Part shown: in pieces, positions 8,947-16,817 of the stretch
Numbering within the stretch: position 1 is the stretch's first letter
How the letters are laid out: each line of letters begins with the position of its first letter
Source of the DNA: Kribbibacterium absianum
GTDB lineage: Bacteria; Actinomycetota; Coriobacteriia; Coriobacteriales; Atopobiaceae
Assembly: GCF_030067705.1 (NCBI RefSeq)
Contig: NZ_JASJEX010000002.1
Coordinates: forward strand, 372,001-436,000
Length of the DNA stretch: 64,000 nucleotides
Direction: 5' to 3'
The notes under the pieces: generated by a model
Told to the model about the DNA's origin: nothing
The model's database searches: none
Seen by the model: the letters and a program-made list of their open reading frames with translations, nothing else
Program-made: the position numbers and the translations under genes

Positions 8947-9852
8947 GTGTCGCCACGAATTGCATCCGCTGCCAGCAATATCCTGCACAAGCGTGCCCTG
9001 CACGACGTGCTCCTCATTTGCGTGGGGTCGTTCATCTTCGCGTTCGGCTTCGACGCCTTCGCCGTGCGGGAAGGCCTCGCGGCTGGCGGCGTCACGGGCC
9101 TCGCGACGATCATCTACGCCATCGGCGAGAAGTTCGGCCTGTACATCCCGGTCGGCACGCAGACGCTCGTCATGAACGTGTTCCTGATGATCCCGGTGGT
9201 CAAATCCGGAGGGCTTCGCTATGCCGCGCGAACCATCGGGGGCATCGTGGCCAGCTCGGTGTTCCTCGACCTGCTCGCGCCCGTGACGCCCAACCTGGCC
9301 GGCGGCGACCTGCTGCTCGCCGCCATCTGGGGCGGTGCGCTCTGCGGCATCGGCCTCGGCATCGTGTTCCGCAGCGGCGGCAACACCGGTGGCGTCGACA
9401 TCATCGCGCAGCTGGTCCAGCGCAAGACGGGCGTGGGCGTCGGTGCCCTGTCCATCATCATGGACTTGATCATCGTCACGGCGTCCATCCCGGTGTTCTC
9501 GCTCAAGAACGCGCTCTACGCCGTGATCTTCATGTTCCTCTCCGGCGTGGTCATCGACGTGGTGATCGACGGCCCCAAGAACGACCGCATGGCCTGGATC
9601 ATCACCAAGAAAGAGACCGAGATGCGCACCGAGATTCTGGCGACGCTCGGCCGGGGCTGCACCACGGTCGAGGCGCGCGGCGCGTATTCCGGCAAGCGGC
9701 GCCCGATGTTCCTCGTGGTGCTCAGCCGCCGGGAGGTGGGCCTCCTGCGCGAGATCGTGGCGGCGGTGGACCCTCGCGCGCTCATGGTGATCACGGACGC
9801 AGAGGAGGCCTTCGGCGAGGGTTTCCGAGAGCTGTCCGACGGCCTGCGCTGA
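8947..9852 (+). CDS. YitT family membrane protein
   Basis: A 301-residue integral membrane protein. About five hydrophobic helices occupy residues 18-190 (for example VLLICVGSFIFAFGFDAF and the FRSGGNTGGVDIIAQL segment typical of YitT/DUF161). A soluble C-terminal DUF2179 domain follows (GRGCTTVEARGAYSGKRRPMFLVVLSRRE). The function of this family is not established. The start is GTG with a weak GGGAG upstream; no ATG fits better. It is convergent with the following regulator gene. Confidence 0.88.
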   Translation: MSPRIASAASNILHKRALHDVLLICVGSFIFAFGFDAFAVREGLAAGGVTGLATIIYAIGEKFGLYIPVGTQTLVMNVFLMIPVVKSGGLRYAARTIGGIVASSVFLDLLAPVTPNLAGGDLLLAAIWGGALCGIGLGIVFRSGGNTGGVDIIAQLVQRKTGVGVGALSIIMDLIIVTASIPVFSLKNALYAVIFMFLSGVVIDVVIDGPKNDRMAWIITKKETEMRTEILATLGRGCTTVEARGAYSGKRRPMFLVVLSRREVGLLREIVAAVDPRALMVITDAEEAFGEGFRELSDGLR

Positions 9853-9880
9853 CCTGCGGCCGCCCGACGCCGCGCCACCC

Positions 9881-10696
9881 TCAGCAGAGCGTGGCCACCC
9901 CCAGAGACGAGATCTGGCGCAGCGTGTCGGTGTCCGCGACGTCCGTCACGACGCCGGTGAAGTCGCCGAGGGAGGCAAAGCGGTAGCCGCTCCTCTTGGC
10001 GAACTTGGTCTTCTCGGCCAGCAGGAACTTGTACGTCGCGTTCTGGATCACCCGCTGCTTCACAAGGCCGTCGTCCATGACGTCGGTCATCACGGCCTTG
10101 TTCTGTAGGTTGACCGCCGACGCCGACACGAACACCTTCTCGAACATGAGCGGCTCCAAGAGGCTCACGGCGCTCGGCCCGGTGAACCCGCGCAGGTCCG
10201 GAGAAAGGTAGCCGCCGGTCATGAGCACCGTCACGTTGGGGTTCTTGGCCAGCACCGGCGGGATGTCCATCATGTTGGTGGTCACGATTACCCGCTTGTC
10301 GCTGGCAGCCAGCAGCTCCGCGATGTAGAAGCAGGTCTTGGAGACGTCCAGAAAGATCGCGTCCCGGTCCGCTATCTCCATGAAGGCCCGCGCCGCGACG
10401 ATCCGGCGGCTGGCCTCCATCGCGTCGCCGCGCGCGTCGCGCAGCCCGGTCGCTGAAGGCGGGTCGGTGGGTTGCGGCTCCTCGGCGAGCAGCGCGGCCA
10501 ACGGGTCGTGCGGCCGCTCCACGCGCACGGCCCCGCCGTACTCCCGGCGCACGAGCCCTTGGTCCGCCAGTGCCTTCAGGTCCTTGCGGATGGAGTCCAC
10601 GGACACGCCGAACCGTGCTGCGAGGTCCTCCACCTTGGCAAAGCCGTCGGCATCGACAATCATCGCAATCTGTTTGCGGCGCTCCTTCGGGAACAT
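9881..10696 (-). CDS. DeoR-family transcriptional repressor
   Basis: A 271-residue regulator with an N-terminal DeoR winged helix (ERRKQIAMIVDADGFAKVED, then LAARFGVSVDSIRKDLKAL, residues 4-45) and a sugar-phosphate isomerase-like sensor domain (IFLDVSKTCFYIAELL, MTGGYLSPDLRGFTG). It is divergent from the PTS/transketolase operon and is the obvious candidate to control it, with a phosphorylated pentose or related sugar as inducer. The ATG at 10696 is preferred over a GTG six bases earlier because GGAG lies at a good distance only from the ATG. Confidence 0.9.
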   Translation of the reverse strand: MFPKERRKQIAMIVDADGFAKVEDLAARFGVSVDSIRKDLKALADQGLVRREYGGAVRVERPHDPLAALLAEEPQPTDPPSATGLRDARGDAMEASRRIVAARAFMEIADRDAIFLDVSKTCFYIAELLAASDKRVIVTTNMMDIPPVLAKNPNVTVLMTGGYLSPDLRGFTGPSAVSLLEPLMFEKVFVSASAVNLQNKAVMTDVMDDGLVKQRVIQNATYKFLLAEKTKFAKRSGYRFASLGDFTGVVTDVADTDTLRQISSLGVATLC

Positions 10697-10966
10697 GGGC
10701 ACTCCAGCGGACGGGCCGGGCGGTCTTCGGGGCTGACGGCCGGAAGGCTGATTCTTCCTCGACCGTCCCTCTAGTATGCGTACACTTCCCGGTTCTCACC
10801 AAGGTTGCCCGAACTTTTCACCCGAATTGGATGTGAATCTGCCGTTCATCTCACGAATTCTACCGTTCTCGGTAAGAAACAGGAAGAAACAGGAAATAGC
10901 GGGCCATTCTGTCATGCTCGGTTCCAGCAACCAAGCCACCTGCTGAAGCGAGAAGAGGGACCGGAG
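10697..10966. promoter_or_regulatory. Divergent control region between deoR-type gene and PTS operon
   Basis: This 270-base region separates the two divergent genes and must hold both promoters. It is the most AT-rich stretch nearby. Short similar blocks (GGTTCTCACC, CGAACTTTTCACC, CCGTTCTCGG) between 10790 and 10875 could be repressor sites, and AGAAACAGGA is directly repeated at about 10876-10897. No clear consensus promoter is assigned. Confidence 0.4.
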
Positions 10967-11425
10967 ATGGCAAACGCAATCGCATCGATGCTCAACCGCG
11001 ACAACGTGATGATCTGGGAGGGGGCGGACTCCTGGGAGGAGGCCGTGCGCGTCGCTGTGACCCCGCTCGTCGACCATGGGGACGTGGAGGACTGCTACAT
11101 CCAGGGCATCATCGACAACGCCGCCCAGTACGGGCCGTATTTCGTGATCTGCCCGGACCTGGCGCTGCTCCACGCGCGTCCCGAGCAGGGGGCGATCAAG
11201 ACGGCCCTCGGCGTCTGCGTGATGCGCGAGCCCGTGTTCTTCAAGCCCGAGGGGCCCGGCGTGCGCGTGCTCGTGACCCTCTCCGCTACTGACTCCAACT
11301 CGCACATCGAGGTCATGCGCCAGCTGGCCACGATGTTCGGCGACCCCGCCAAAATCGAGGCCATCGCCACGGCCGCGACGGCCGACGAGGTCTACCACCT
11401 CTTCGTCGACGACGCCCAGGCCTAG
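10967..11425 (+). CDS. PTS EIIA component, ascorbate (UlaC/SgaA) type
   Basis: Cytoplasmic phosphocarrier that passes phosphate from HPr to the EIIB partner. The 152-residue product matches the EIIA-2 fold of UlaC, with the phospho-histidine in ALLHARP at His69, essentially the same position as in UlaC. It is the first gene of the operon PTS EIIA-EIIC-EIIB-transketolase-deoC-transaldolase. The open frame extends upstream to 10805, but the ATG at 10967 has GAGGGA and CCGGAG in front of it and starts the homologous region. The actual sugar is uncertain; ascorbate-type PTS proteins also serve other sugars and pentitols. Confidence 0.88.
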   Translation: MANAIASMLNRDNVMIWEGADSWEEAVRVAVTPLVDHGDVEDCYIQGIIDNAAQYGPYFVICPDLALLHARPEQGAIKTALGVCVMREPVFFKPEGPGVRVLVTLSATDSNSHIEVMRQLATMFGDPAKIEAIATAATADEVYHLFVDDAQA

Positions 11426-11548
11426 TGTCCCCACCGGACAAGGCCGCCGTGGGCGCGGACGTCCCGGCGGCGCTTCTGGATTGACCGGCCGCGGGCCGGA
11501 TGAATAACGGACAAACCCCAGCACTACCAATGAAAGGAGAGGGAACCA

Positions 11549-12976
11549 ATGGACGCAGTGCTCGACTTTATCGTCAACATCCTGTCCACGCCGGCCATTC
11601 TCGTCGGTCTTCTCTCGCTGCTCGGCCTTGTGCTTCAGAAGAAGCCGGTCGAGGACGTCGTATCCGGCACCATCAAGACCATCGTCGGCTTCCTCGTGCT
11701 CTCCGCCGGCGCCGCCTTCCTCCAGAGCGGCTCGCTCCTGGCCTTCGGCGAGGTCTTCAACTACGCGTTCAACATGCAGGGCGTCGTGCCCAACAACGAG
11801 GCCGTCGTCTCGATGGCGCTCTCCGACTTCGGGCAGGCCTCGGCCGTCATCATGTGCCTGGGCATGGTCCTGAACATCGTGCTGGCGCGCTTCAGCCGGC
11901 TCCCCTATATCTTCCTCACCGGCCACCACACGCTGTACATGGCCTGCATGCTCGCCGTGGTCTTCTCCATCGGCGGCCTCACCGGCTGGCCCCTGTACAT
12001 CGCCGGCGCCTGCGTGCTCGGCCTGATCATGGCCGTGAGCCCCGCGCTCTGCCAGTTCACCTTCAAGAAGGTCACCAAGACGGACTCCATCGCGCTCGGC
12101 CACTTTGGCGGCATCGGCTACTTCATCGCCGGCCTCTGCGGCAAGCCTTTCAAGGGGTCCAAATCCACCGAGGACATCAACTTCCCCAAGCGCCTGGTCT
12201 TCCTGCGTGACACCGTGGTCTCGATCTCCATCACGATGATGATCTTCTTCGTCATCGTCACCGGCGTGGCCGTGGGCCGCGGCATCCTGAGCGCCGACCC
12301 CTCGCAGTTCTCCAACCTGAACGAGCTGCTGAACGTCGGCACCGAGACCCACACCAACTGGCTGGTCTGGGCCCTCACCTCCGGCATGTCCTTCGCCGGC
12401 GGCGTGTACATCATCCTCTCCGGTGTGCGCCTCGTCGTGGGCGAGATCGTCCCGGCCTTCAAGGGTATCGCCACCAAGCTGGTGCCGGGCGCCATCCCCG
12501 CCATCGACTGCCCGGTGGCCTTCCCGTACGCCCCCAACGCCGTGATCATCGGCTTCCTGGTGTCCTTCGTGGGCGGCATCGTGGGCCTCGCGATCCTCGG
12601 CGTGATCAACGCCGCGATCGTGCCGGTCGCCCTGATCCTCCCGGGCGTGGTGCCCCACTTCTTCTGCGGCGCCACCGCCGGTGTCTTCGGCAACGCGGAG
12701 GGCGGCCTCAAGGGCTGCATGCTGGGCGCCTTCGTGCACGGCCTGCTGATCACCTTCCTGCCGGCCATCTGCATGCCGGTCTTCACTCAGCTCGGCTTCA
12801 CGAGCGCCACGTTCTCCGACTTCGACTTCTCGATTCTCGGCATCTGCTTCGGCAACCTCGCCAACATCATCCCCGGCTGGCCCATCCTGGTCGTGACGGT
12901 CGCGTGCTTCCTGGCGCCCATCGTCTACGCCCTCGTCGCGCCCAAGAAGCCGGCCGGCGGCGAGACGGCCAACTAG
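11549..12976 (+). CDS. PTS EIIC membrane permease, UlaA/SgaT family
   Basis: Membrane channel component of the PTS importer. The 475-residue product is hydrophobic almost throughout, with about ten or more membrane helices. It carries the family segment VVPNNEAVVSMALSDFGQAS and the LTGHHTLYMACM motif near residue 130. It sits 123 bases after the EIIA gene; that gap contains a GCCGCCG/CGGCGGC hairpin. The start ATG has AAAGGAGAGGG upstream. Partners are the EIIA before and the EIIB after; the imported sugar is phosphorylated on entry. Confidence 0.9.
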   Translation: MDAVLDFIVNILSTPAILVGLLSLLGLVLQKKPVEDVVSGTIKTIVGFLVLSAGAAFLQSGSLLAFGEVFNYAFNMQGVVPNNEAVVSMALSDFGQASAVIMCLGMVLNIVLARFSRLPYIFLTGHHTLYMACMLAVVFSIGGLTGWPLYIAGACVLGLIMAVSPALCQFTFKKVTKTDSIALGHFGGIGYFIAGLCGKPFKGSKSTEDINFPKRLVFLRDTVVSISITMMIFFVIVTGVAVGRGILSADPSQFSNLNELLNVGTETHTNWLVWALTSGMSFAGGVYIILSGVRLVVGEIVPAFKGIATKLVPGAIPAIDCPVAFPYAPNAVIIGFLVSFVGGIVGLAILGVINAAIVPVALILPGVVPHFFCGATAGVFGNAEGGLKGCMLGAFVHGLLITFLPAICMPVFTQLGFTSATFSDFDFSILGICFGNLANIIPGWPILVVTVACFLAPIVYALVAPKKPAGGETAN

Positions 12977-12986
12977 AGGTTCCATT

Positions 12987-13014
12987 GGCCGCCCTCGCCC
13001 AATCGAGGGCGGCC
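12987..13014 (+). terminator. Hairpin between EIIC and EIIB genes
   Basis: GGCCGCCCTCG (12987-12997) pairs perfectly with CGAGGGCGGCC (13004-13014), without a following T run. It looks more like an mRNA-stabilising or partial-termination element than a full terminator. Confidence 0.5.
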
Positions 13015-13089
13015 CGGTAGGCTTCGGGCGCTACGCTTGAGGCCGGTCCATCAGTGACAGCGCCGCTGAGCGCGGAAAGGACAAGTGCA

Positions 13090-13377
13090 ATGGCCATCAA
13101 CAAGATCATGTGCGCCTGTGGGTCCGGCCTCGGCTCCAGCCTCATGGTGCAGATGAACATCGACGACGTACTGACCGAGCTGGGCGTCTCCGGCGTGCAG
13201 GTGGAGCACTCCACGATCAGCGACGTGCAGCCGGGCGCCGCGGACCTCTTTGTGATCGGCCGCGACCTGGAGGCGTTCGTCAACGGCATCCCCGACGAGC
13301 AGAAGGTCGTGCTCGTGAACATCGTCGACAAGGACGAGCTGCGCGGCAAGCTCAAGGAGAAGTTCGACGCTCAGTAG
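13090..13377 (+). CDS. PTS EIIB component, UlaB/SgaB type
   Basis: Cytoplasmic phosphotransfer protein that accepts phosphate from EIIA and phosphorylates the sugar bound to EIIC. The product is 95 residues. The catalytic cysteine is in CACGSGLGSSLM, most likely Cys10, matching the CGNGQGSSM loop of UlaB. The ATG at 13090 follows GGAAAGGACAAG. The separation of A, C and B domains into three genes is normal for the ascorbate-type PTS. Confidence 0.9.
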   Translation: MAINKIMCACGSGLGSSLMVQMNIDDVLTELGVSGVQVEHSTISDVQPGAADLFVIGRDLEAFVNGIPDEQKVVLVNIVDKDELRGKLKEKFDAQ

Positions 13378-13400
13378 GATCGCTTCGGCAGTGCGACCTT

Positions 13401-13441
13401 GGGCGGGCCGGTCGCAACGAGACGGCCGACCCGCCCTTCTC
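13401..13441 (+). terminator. Terminator-like hairpin between EIIB and transketolase
   Basis: GGGCGGG (13401-13407) pairs with CCCGCCC (13430-13436), the inner CCGG/GGCCG bases extend the stem, and TTCTCT follows. It probably lowers read-through from the PTS genes into the transketolase genes. Confidence 0.55.
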
Positions 13442-13506
13442 TGCCGGAAGGCGGCGTCCGTGCGCCTGTTCGCGGGCGCTTCACGGATCCTCAGAAAGGA
13501 AGGACG

Positions 13507-14352
13507 ATGACGCAAGACGAGCTGGACCGCGTGCAGACGCTGGCGCTCAAGATCCGCCGCGACGTGCTGGAGATGCTCCTGCCGCTCGGGGCCGGACATC
13601 TGGGCGGCTCCTTCTCCATCGCGGACCTCATGGCGCTCCTCTATGGCAAGGAGCTCGCCTACAAGGCCGACGACCCCACTTGGGACGGCCGCGACCGCGT
13701 GGTGCTCTCCAAGGGGCACGCCGGGCCTGCCTGGTACGCTGCGCTGGCGGAGAGCGGCTTCTTCCCGCGCCAGGACCTCTTCACGCTCAACCAGCCGCAC
13801 ACCCACCTGCCGAGCCATCCCGACCGGCTCAAGACCCCGGGCGTCGACATGACCACCGGCTCGCTGGGCCAGGGCTGCTCCACGGCCGCCGGCATCGCCA
13901 TGGCGCTCAAGCTCAAGGGCAACGACGCCTGGACCTACCTGATCGTGGGCGACGGCGAGCTCAACGAGGGGCAGTGCTGGGAGGCCTTCGAGTTCATCGC
14001 CGCGCGCGGGCTGAACCGGCTCATCGTGCTGGTGGACGACAACAAGAAGCAGCTGGACGGCTATACGGCGGACGTCATGAACCCCTTCGACATCGCGGCC
14101 AAGATGAGCGCCTTCGGCTTCGAGACCCAGAAGGTGAACGGCCAGGACGTCGTGGCCCTGGACAACGCCATCCAGGCGGCGAAGGCCTCGGGCAAGCCGA
14201 GCGCCATCGTCATGGACACGGTCAAGGGCGCGGGCGTGCCGTACTTTGAGCAACTGATGGACAACCACTCGGTGAAGTTCGACGCCAAGGCGACCGAGGC
14301 CGCCCGGGAGGCCATCGACCACATCAACGCCAAGCTCGAAGGGAGGGCCTAG
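13507..14352 (+). CDS. Transketolase, N-terminal (thiamine diphosphate-binding) subunit
   Basis: One half of a split transketolase, which moves two-carbon units between sugar phosphates in the pentose phosphate pathway. The 281-residue product has GAGHLGGSFSIADL, the SKGHAGPA segment, GSLGQGCSTAAGIA and the cofactor motif GDGELNEGQCWEA (ending near the NN-type DDNKK). The C-terminal half is the next gene, which begins on the base after this stop codon. The start follows GAAAGGAAGGACG. Its location inside a PTS operon suggests it processes the pentose phosphate derived from the imported sugar. Confidence 0.93.
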   Translation: MTQDELDRVQTLALKIRRDVLEMLLPLGAGHLGGSFSIADLMALLYGKELAYKADDPTWDGRDRVVLSKGHAGPAWYAALAESGFFPRQDLFTLNQPHTHLPSHPDRLKTPGVDMTTGSLGQGCSTAAGIAMALKLKGNDAWTYLIVGDGELNEGQCWEAFEFIAARGLNRLIVLVDDNKKQLDGYTADVMNPFDIAAKMSAFGFETQKVNGQDVVALDNAIQAAKASGKPSAIVMDTVKGAGVPYFEQLMDNHSVKFDAKATEAAREAIDHINAKLEGRA

Positions 14353-15357
14353 ATGTTCCAGCTCGTAGACGACCGCTCCCAGAAGGGCGGAGAGCTCAGG
14401 GCCGCCGTGGTCCAGACGCTGCAGGCGGCCATGGAGACCAATAAACAGGTGGTGGCACTGGAGGCCGACCTAGGCGGCGCCAGCGGTTTCACCAAGATCG
14501 CGAAGAGCCACCCGAACCAGTTCGTGCAGTGCGGTATCGCCGAGGCCGACATGATGGGGATCGCCGCTGGCATGTCCTCCGAGGGCTTCGTGCCCTTCTG
14601 CCACACCTTCGGGCCGTTCGCCACGCGCCGCGCGTTCGACCAGATCTACCTGTCGGGCGCCTATGCGGGCAACACGGTGAACATCTACGGGTCGGACCCC
14701 GGCTTCACCGTGGCCGCCAACGGCGGGACCCACACCACCTATGAGGACGTGGCCCTGATGCGCACGATCCCCGGGGTCGTGGTCTGCGACGCGGCCGATG
14801 CGGTGCAGATGGCCTGGATCGTCAACGAGTTCCTGGGCCTTGGCACCGGCGTGCACTATGTGCGCGGCAACCGCAAGAACGTGCGTCCCGTCTACGCCGA
14901 GGGTTCCACCTTCGAGCTGGGGCGCGGCAACGTGGTGCGCCCCGGCACCGACGTGCTCGTGATCGCGGCCGGGCAGCTGGTGTCTGATGCGCTCGACGCT
15001 GCGGAAGAGCTAGCCGAGAAGGGCGTGTCCGTCGAAGTGGTGGACATGTTCTGCATCAAGCCGCTGGACACCGAGCTGGTGTGCAAGGAGGCCGTCGGCA
15101 AGAAGGCCGTGGTCACCTTCGAGAACCACAACGTGATCGGTGGTCTGGGCGAGGCCGTGGCGGCCACGCTGTGCGAGGCGGGCGTGTGCGTGTCCTTCCG
15201 GCGCCATGGCGTGAGCGAGCGCTTCGGCCAGGTAGGCCCGGCGGACTTCCTGCAACAGGAGTACCGTCTCACCGCCAAGGACCTGGTGGCCACCATCGAA
15301 GGCCTGTTCGCCGATCACGGCCATGGGCACGAGGAGCCAGTGTCCGATGGACGTTAA
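14353..15357 (+). CDS. Transketolase, C-terminal subunit
   Basis: Supplies the pyrimidine-binding and C-terminal domains of transketolase. The 334-residue product has the catalytic glutamate region [19 protein letters not shown], then [30 protein letters not shown] and the regulatory domain ending in [12 protein letters not shown]. Its ATG is directly adjacent to the preceding stop, so the two halves are translationally coupled. Its last 11 bases overlap the start of deoC. Confidence 0.93.
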   Translation: MFQLVDDRSQKGGELRAAVVQTLQAAMETNKQVVALEADLGGASGFTKIAKSHPNQFVQCGIAEADMMGIAAGMSSEGFVPFCHTFGPFATRRAFDQIYLSGAYAGNTVNIYGSDPGFTVAANGGTHTTYEDVALMRTIPGVVVCDAADAVQMAWIVNEFLGLGTGVHYVRGNRKNVRPVYAEGSTFELGRGNVVRPGTDVLVIAAGQLVSDALDAAEELAEKGVSVEVVDMFCIKPLDTELVCKEAVGKKAVVTFENHNVIGGLGEAVAATLCEAGVCVSFRRHGVSERFGQVGPADFLQQEYRLTAKDLVATIEGLFADHGHGHEEPVSDGR

Positions 15358-16009
15358 CGCCCTGATCGACCACACGCTGTTGAGGCCCGACGCCGCGCGC
15401 GAGGAGATCGAGCGCCTGTGCGACGAGGCCGTCGCCCACGGGTTCGCCTCCGTGTGCGTGAACACCTGCTGGGTGCCGCTGTGCGCCGAGCGTCTGGCCG
15501 AGAGCCCGGTGGCCGTCTGTTGCGTGGTGGGCTTCCCGCTCGGCGCGATGGCCACCGAGCCCAAAGCCGCCGAGACCGCCTGGGCAGTGGCCGCCGGGGC
15601 GGACGAGGTGGACATGGTCCTCAACGGAGGCTGGCTCAAGAGCGGCATGGACGACGCCGTGCGCGCCGACATCGCGGCCGTGGTGGACGCGGCCAACGGG
15701 CGCATCGTCAAGGTGATCCTTGAGACGGGCCTGCTCACGGACGAGCAGATCGTGCAGGCGTGCGAGCTGGCCGTGGAGGCCGGCGCCGCCTTTGTGAAGA
15801 CGAGCACCGGCTTCGGTCACGGCGGGGCAACGGTCCACGACGTGGCGCTCATGGCCAAGGCCGTGGCCGGGCGCGCCCAGGTCAAGGCCTCGGGCGGCAT
15901 CCATACCGCGCAGGAGGCCGAGTCCCTCGTCGCGGCCGGTGCCAGCCGTCTGGGCACGTCGAGCGGCGTTGCCATTGCGGAGGGGCGCACGGTCGAGGGC
16001 GGCTACTAG
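15347..16009 (+). CDS. deoC: Deoxyribose-phosphate aldolase
   Basis: Cleaves 2-deoxyribose 5-phosphate to glyceraldehyde 3-phosphate and acetaldehyde. The 220-residue product begins [14 protein letters not shown] and has the Schiff-base lysine in [11 protein letters not shown] and the second lysine in [10 protein letters not shown]. An in-frame ATG 24 bases earlier is possible, but the ATG at 15347 starts the conserved fold and has GAGGAG about ten bases before it. Overlap with the transketolase gene shows the genes are one operon. Its presence suggests the pathway ends in C3 plus C2 products. Confidence 0.93.
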   Translation: MDVNALIDHTLLRPDAAREEIERLCDEAVAHGFASVCVNTCWVPLCAERLAESPVAVCCVVGFPLGAMATEPKAAETAWAVAAGADEVDMVLNGGWLKSGMDDAVRADIAAVVDAANGRIVKVILETGLLTDEQIVQACELAVEAGAAFVKTSTGFGHGGATVHDVALMAKAVAGRAQVKASGGIHTAQEAESLVAAGASRLGTSSGVAIAEGRTVEGGY

Positions 16010-16065
16010 CGACCCCGATGAGTCACCGCCCGTGGGCACTGACTCATAGACAAGGAGCGATATAC

Positions 16066-16734
16066 ATGAAGTTCTTTATTGACACTGCCAACCTCGAGGA
16101 GATCAAGACGGCCAAGAGCTGGGGCTGTCTGGCCGGCGTCACCACCAACCCGTCCCTCTACGCCAAGACCGGCGGCAAGCTTGCCGACTTCGAGGGGCAC
16201 ATGCTCAGGATCGCCGAGCTCTGCGAGGGGCTGCCGGTCTCGGCCGAGTCCACCGCCACGACCACCGAGGGCATGATCGAGGAGGGGCGCCGTCTGGCCG
16301 CCCTCGCCCCCAACATTGTCGTCAAGCTGCCCATCTGCGCCGAGGGCCTCGCCGCCACGCACCAGCTGGCGCAGGAGGGCATCAAGGTCAACATGACGCT
16401 CATCTTCTCGGTGACCCAGGCGCTCATGGCCTGCTCGGCCGGCGCCCGCTATGTGAGCCCGTTCGTGGGCCGCTTCGACGACATCGCCGAGGACGGCGTC
16501 GGGCAGCTGGCCGATATCATCCAGGCCGTCAAGAACTACTACGGGCCGGACCACACCGAGGTCATCGCCGCGTCGCTCCGCACCCCGCGCCATGTGGCAC
16601 AGGCGGCGCTGCTCGGATCCGACATCGCCACGGTGCCCTTCGCGGCGCTCGAGAAGTGCATGCGGCACCCGCTGACGGACCGCGGCCTCGCCGCCTTCGA
16701 GGCGGACTGGAAAAAGGTCCAGGGCCTCGCGTAG
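16066..16734 (+). CDS. Transaldolase, fructose-6-phosphate aldolase (FSA/TalC)-like
   Basis: A 222-residue short-type transaldolase starting MKFFIDTANLEEIKTA, with GVTTNPSL, the Schiff-base lysine in NIVVKLPIC and the SPFVGRFDD motif. The short form covers both fructose-6-phosphate aldolases and true transaldolases; next to transketolase genes, transaldolase activity is the likelier role. The ATG follows AAGGAGCGA. It is the last gene of the operon and is followed by a palindrome that can act as terminator for both this gene and the convergent dxs. Confidence 0.92.
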   Translation: MKFFIDTANLEEIKTAKSWGCLAGVTTNPSLYAKTGGKLADFEGHMLRIAELCEGLPVSAESTATTTEGMIEEGRRLAALAPNIVVKLPICAEGLAATHQLAQEGIKVNMTLIFSVTQALMACSAGARYVSPFVGRFDDIAEDGVGQLADIIQAVKNYYGPDHTEVIAASLRTPRHVAQAALLGSDIATVPFAALEKCMRHPLTDRGLAAFEADWKKVQGLA

Positions 16735-16741
16735 CAGCCGC

Positions 16742-16814
16742 GAGACGTGCATTTGGGGACAGTCCCCAAATGCACGTCTCGCCATGTGCAAAAGGGGACA
16801 GTCCCTAAATGCAC
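16742..16814. repeat. Family A palindromes between transaldolase and dxs
   Basis: A perfect palindrome (16742-16780) has 19-base arms, GAGACGTGCATTTGGGGAC and its complement, around a single A. A second, less perfect copy (16786-16814) follows, four bases before the dxs stop codon. This probably serves as a bidirectional terminator. Confidence 0.9.
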
Positions 16815-16817
16815 GTC

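Noticed and set aside
10796-12985. A 729-codon minus-strand frame opposite the PTS genes
   Set aside because: The predicted protein is composed almost only of His, Glu, Gly and Asp in the pattern produced by the complement of hydrophobic membrane codons.
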